NCBI GenBank assembly: GCA_002369295.1
Contig: DFDR01000060.1
Coordinates: 4,328-11,840, forward strand
DNA: 7,513 bases
Source of the DNA: Desulfovibrionaceae bacterium UBA3823
GTDB taxonomy: Bacteria > Desulfobacterota > Desulfovibrionia > Desulfovibrionales > Desulfovibrionaceae
Reading direction: 5' to 3'
The position numbers were made by a program, and so were the translations under genes. Positions 5,206 to 7,513 of the stretch are shown here, in pieces. The notes below the pieces were generated by a model, which saw only the letters and a list, made by a program, of their open reading frames with translations, did not search any database and had not been told where the DNA came from. The first letter of the stretch is position 1; each line of letters begins with the position of its first letter.

Positions 5206-7513
5206 GTGCCAGTCCCGCCTGCCGTCCCCGAAGCCGATTCCTCCCAAGCCGAATTTCCCGAAGCCGTCCGCAAGGCCCTTGCCGTCGTGGATGCCCTCGA
5301 CCGCAACAGGCGCCTTTTTATCCTGGTTGACGCGCTCGCCTGCGCCGGAAACTCCTCCACCACCGATGCCCTGCTGACGGGCATGCTCGTCGAGCTGAGC
5401 GCAGCCGGCAAGCTGATGACGTACTACAACCGGGTGGAGACCCAGCGCCGGGAACTCGCCGCGATGGGCGCAGGCTACCTCGGCACGCAGTTCTGGTGCA
5501 ACATGCCGCCTGCGCTGCGCTTCGAACTCTGCCGCAGGGCTGTCAAGGATCCGGAGATCGTCGACATCCTCAGAGATCTGGGGCCCGGGAACCCGCGGGT
5601 GCGCGGGAACGAGGACTGGCTCGCCCTGGCGCAGGTGGCCGCCATATACGCCAACGACGAGCCCCTCTTCGTCCAGCTCTACCGCCTCAAGCCGGCGCTG
5701 GCCCAGCGCCGCATCCAGCTCAGGCTGACTGCGCCGACAGCGGCGTGGCTCGAGTCGCGCCGGGGGGTGGTGAGGCGGGTTGTCTGCGACGACGCCGTGA
5801 AGAGCTTCCTCTTCGACGGCGCCCTCAGCCCGGCGCTCGGCTGGACCAGCCAGCGCCAGCTCGAAGGCGGCGATCCTGCCATCGAGGCTTTCCACCCCGT
5901 CTCCAAGGCGGGCCTGCACCTGTGGTCGGGGCGCTGGCAGGAGGCGGAGGCGGAACTGGAGGCGCTGGAGGAGGCCGACGCGTACTGGCAGACGCACTAC
6001 CTGCGGGGAATGGCCCTGCTTCTGCACGGCAAGGCGGAGAGCCTTGCCTGCATCAAGCGCTGCTTCGAGCTCCACGGCGAAGCGCACCCCGAACCCTTTT
6101 CCTCGCTGCCCAGCGTCCCCCGCTTCGCCAGGCAGCTGGCCATCTTCCTCTTCGGTTCGTCTTCGGAACAGGAGCAGCTCGTCAGGGAGGCGCCCTACGC
6201 GTCAGACAAGATCTACCGCCTTGAGCAGCGCTGGAACGGCGTCAGGGGCCTCCGCGCCCTGCAGGCGCTCGCCTCCCTGCGCCAGGGCGAAGCCGGCAAG
6301 GGGCGCTTCCTGCTCTACCGCAATCAGGGGCAGGAGCCGAATTTTCTGGCTGCCATGGTCTACTTCGGCGCCCTTCAGCGCCTTGGCCTGCTGCGGCAGG
6401 ACGAGTGGCGCGGCGCCGTCGAGGCCCTCGAGGCCTGGCACGCCGGCCTCGCCGGGGTGCCGGCTGCCCAGGGCATAGCCGGGGGCATCCTCGCCAAGGC
6501 GCTTGCGCCTGAGCGCGCAGCCGCCTTTGCGCCCGATCCCGTCTGCCGGAACATGCTCGACTTCTCCCTCCTCGTCGAGGAGAAATCCTTCTGGCAGGTC
6601 CGCCTGGGCGCCCTGGAGCAGGTCGCCAGGAACGAGGAGGCGCCCAGGGAGGACCAGACGGAGGAAAAGCGCCTGTTCTGGGCCGTGGACAAGGACATGC
6701 GCCTCGTCGAGGCCAGGGAGCAGACCAGAACGGCGCGGGGCTGGGGTGCCCCCAGGGTGGCTGCCATCAAGCGCCTGCGGGACAGGCAGGACGAGTACGG
6801 CTGGCTTACGCCGGCGGACCGGCGCATCCTTGCCTGCGCCGAGTCGCGCGACCACTGGGGCAACTCGCCGCTGATCCTGCGCCTTGAGAACTGCTGCGAG
6901 GCCCTGGAGGGGCTCGGCAACGTCTGCCGCATGACAAACGCAGGCCTCGAGCCCGTGCATGTGCGGCGAGGCGCCCTCAAGCTGAAGCTCACCAGCCATG
7001 GCGACGCCTGCCGGCTCGCCATCGACGGCTTCGACCTGAGCAAGGCCGACCTCGAGGGCGGGGACAGGACTTTCCTCTACCAGGACGGCACCATCTACTA
7101 CTTCATGCTCTCCATGCGCGAGCGCAGGATAGCGGCCATCGTCGGCGCAGGCATCGACTTTCCCAAAAGCGCCATCCAGCGCGTGCTCGATCTCTCCCTG
7201 CAGGATGCAGGCGTCCCTCTGAAGGCCGAGATCGAGGCCGAGGAGATCGAGGCCGACCCCACGCCCGTGCTGCAGCTTGAACAGGACGGGGTCGGGGGCT
7301 TTTTCGCCCTGGTCGGCGTGCGTCCCTTCGGGTTGCCGGGTACGCCCTTCTACCCCACGGGAGAGGGGGCGTCCAACCCCCTGGCTGCCGTTGCGCGCCC
7401 TGCGCCTGCAGCCCCTGCCGCGCCGGAGGAGCCTGGGGCGTCCGGCGAAGCCGAGGCAGTCTCTGCCGCGCCAGCCAGGGCCGGGGAGTCTGGCGAAGCC
7501 GAGGCTGCGCCTG
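5206..7513 (+). CDS. Large protein, probable N-terminal region of a SNF2-family helicase-like protein (partial)
   Basis: The frame runs 769 codons without a stop to the window edge. Coding is supported by uninterrupted length, GC-rich third positions and plausible hydrophobic patterning. No signal peptide or membrane segment is seen, so the product is probably cytoplasmic. Residues 232-292 look TPR-like, with paired helices around GRWQEAEAELEALEEADAYW and YLRGMALLLHGKAESL. An acidic stretch, KAEIEAEEIEADPTPVLQL, lies near 674-692. It leads into GVRPFGLPGTPFYPTGEG (about 704-721). From memory, this VRPFG...G...P.GEG pattern resembles the segment that precedes the ATPase core of bacterial SNF2/HepA-like proteins. 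A low-complexity Ala/Pro/Glu segment follows from about 725. The helicase motifs themselves would lie beyond the window, so function is inferred. Such proteins act as DNA- or RNA-polymerase-associated translocases in known cases. GTG is preferred over an ATG at 5020 because of the GGAG at 5195. It could instead be an unrelated large TPR protein. Confidence 0.6.
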   Translation, partial: MPVPPAVPEADSSQAEFPEAVRKALAVVDALDRNRRLFILVDALACAGNSSTTDALLTGMLVELSAAGKLMTYYNRVETQRRELAAMGAGYLGTQFWCNMPPALRFELCRRAVKDPEIVDILRDLGPGNPRVRGNEDWLALAQVAAIYANDEPLFVQLYRLKPALAQRRIQLRLTAPTAAWLESRRGVVRRVVCDDAVKSFLFDGALSPALGWTSQRQLEGGDPAIEAFHPVSKAGLHLWSGRWQEAEAELEALEEADAYWQTHYLRGMALLLHGKAESLACIKRCFELHGEAHPEPFSSLPSVPRFARQLAIFLFGSSSEQEQLVREAPYASDKIYRLEQRWNGVRGLRALQALASLRQGEAGKGRFLLYRNQGQEPNFLAAMVYFGALQRLGLLRQDEWRGAVEALEAWHAGLAGVPAAQGIAGGILAKALAPERAAAFAPDPVCRNMLDFSLLVEEKSFWQVRLGALEQVARNEEAPREDQTEEKRLFWAVDKDMRLVEAREQTRTARGWGAPRVAAIKRLRDRQDEYGWLTPADRRILACAESRDHWGNSPLILRLENCCEALEGLGNVCRMTNAGLEPVHVRRGALKLKLTSHGDACRLAIDGFDLSKADLEGGDRTFLYQDGTIYYFMLSMRERRIAAIVGAGIDFPKSAIQRVLDLSLQDAGVPLKAEIEAEEIEADPTPVLQLEQDGVGGFFALVGVRPFGLPGTPFYPTGEGASNPLAAVARPAPAAPAAPEEPGASGEAEAVSAAPARAGESGEAEAAP
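7441..7505 (+). repeat. 17-bp direct repeat in the low-complexity linker
   Basis: TCCGGCGAAGCCGAGGC at 7441-7457 recurs with one mismatch at 7489-7505, an in-frame 48-base spacing encoding SGEAEA twice. The window ends eight bases later, so whether more copies follow cannot be seen. Confidence 0.75.

Noticed and set aside
3513..5411. Minus-strand frame of 632 codons across the DUF533 gene and both gaps
   Set aside because: It crosses two intergenic regions and a terminator, overlaps the well-supported DUF533 gene, and has low-complexity Ala/Gly/His sequence.
4954..6999. Minus-strand frames opposite the large plus-strand gene
   Set aside because: They are broken shadows; the plus-strand frame is open for all 2308 bases, with a good ribosome site and better composition.

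Overview
The window is GC-rich DNA that looks like a bacterial chromosome. It holds four recognisable genes plus one large partial gene, arranged as two divergent blocks. The protein sequences are proteobacterial in style. A Desulfovibrio-like deltaproteobacterium would fit the gene set and codon use, but that placement is recollection and inference, not proof. I see no tRNA, rRNA, CRISPR array, insertion sequence or attachment site.

Left block, minus strand, transcribed right to left: pyk (pyruvate kinase, 3562 to 2141), argG (argininosuccinate synthase, 2051 to 840), then a clear intrinsic terminator (765 to 730). Next come a near-consensus sigma-70-type promoter (668 to 640), a roughly 100-nt leader with nested inverted repeats, and the first 177 codons of carB (carbamoyl-phosphate synthase large subunit, 532 to beyond position 1). 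CarB supplies the carbamoyl phosphate from which citrulline is made, and ArgG joins citrulline to aspartate. The two are therefore metabolic neighbours, although the terminator and separate promoter make them separate transcription units. Pyk may be co-transcribed with argG, because the 89-nt gap between them shows no terminator.

Right block, plus strand: a 277-residue DUF533/TerB-like protein (3837 to 4670) with a glycine-rich N-terminal half, followed by a two-layer hairpin and an intrinsic terminator. A 535-nt gap follows that has no convincing gene. From 5206 to the window edge runs the first 769 codons of a very large protein. It has a TPR-like helical stretch and, near the window edge, a segment resembling the one that precedes the helicase core in bacterial SNF2-family proteins. 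The helicase core itself would lie outside the window, so that name is provisional.

Most of the window is ordinary housekeeping sequence. The items most worth a second look are the structured carB leader, the large unknown N-terminal region of the putative SNF2 protein, the pyk-argG pairing, the structured 3' end of the DUF533 gene, and an antisense 56-codon frame with a very strong ribosome binding site.
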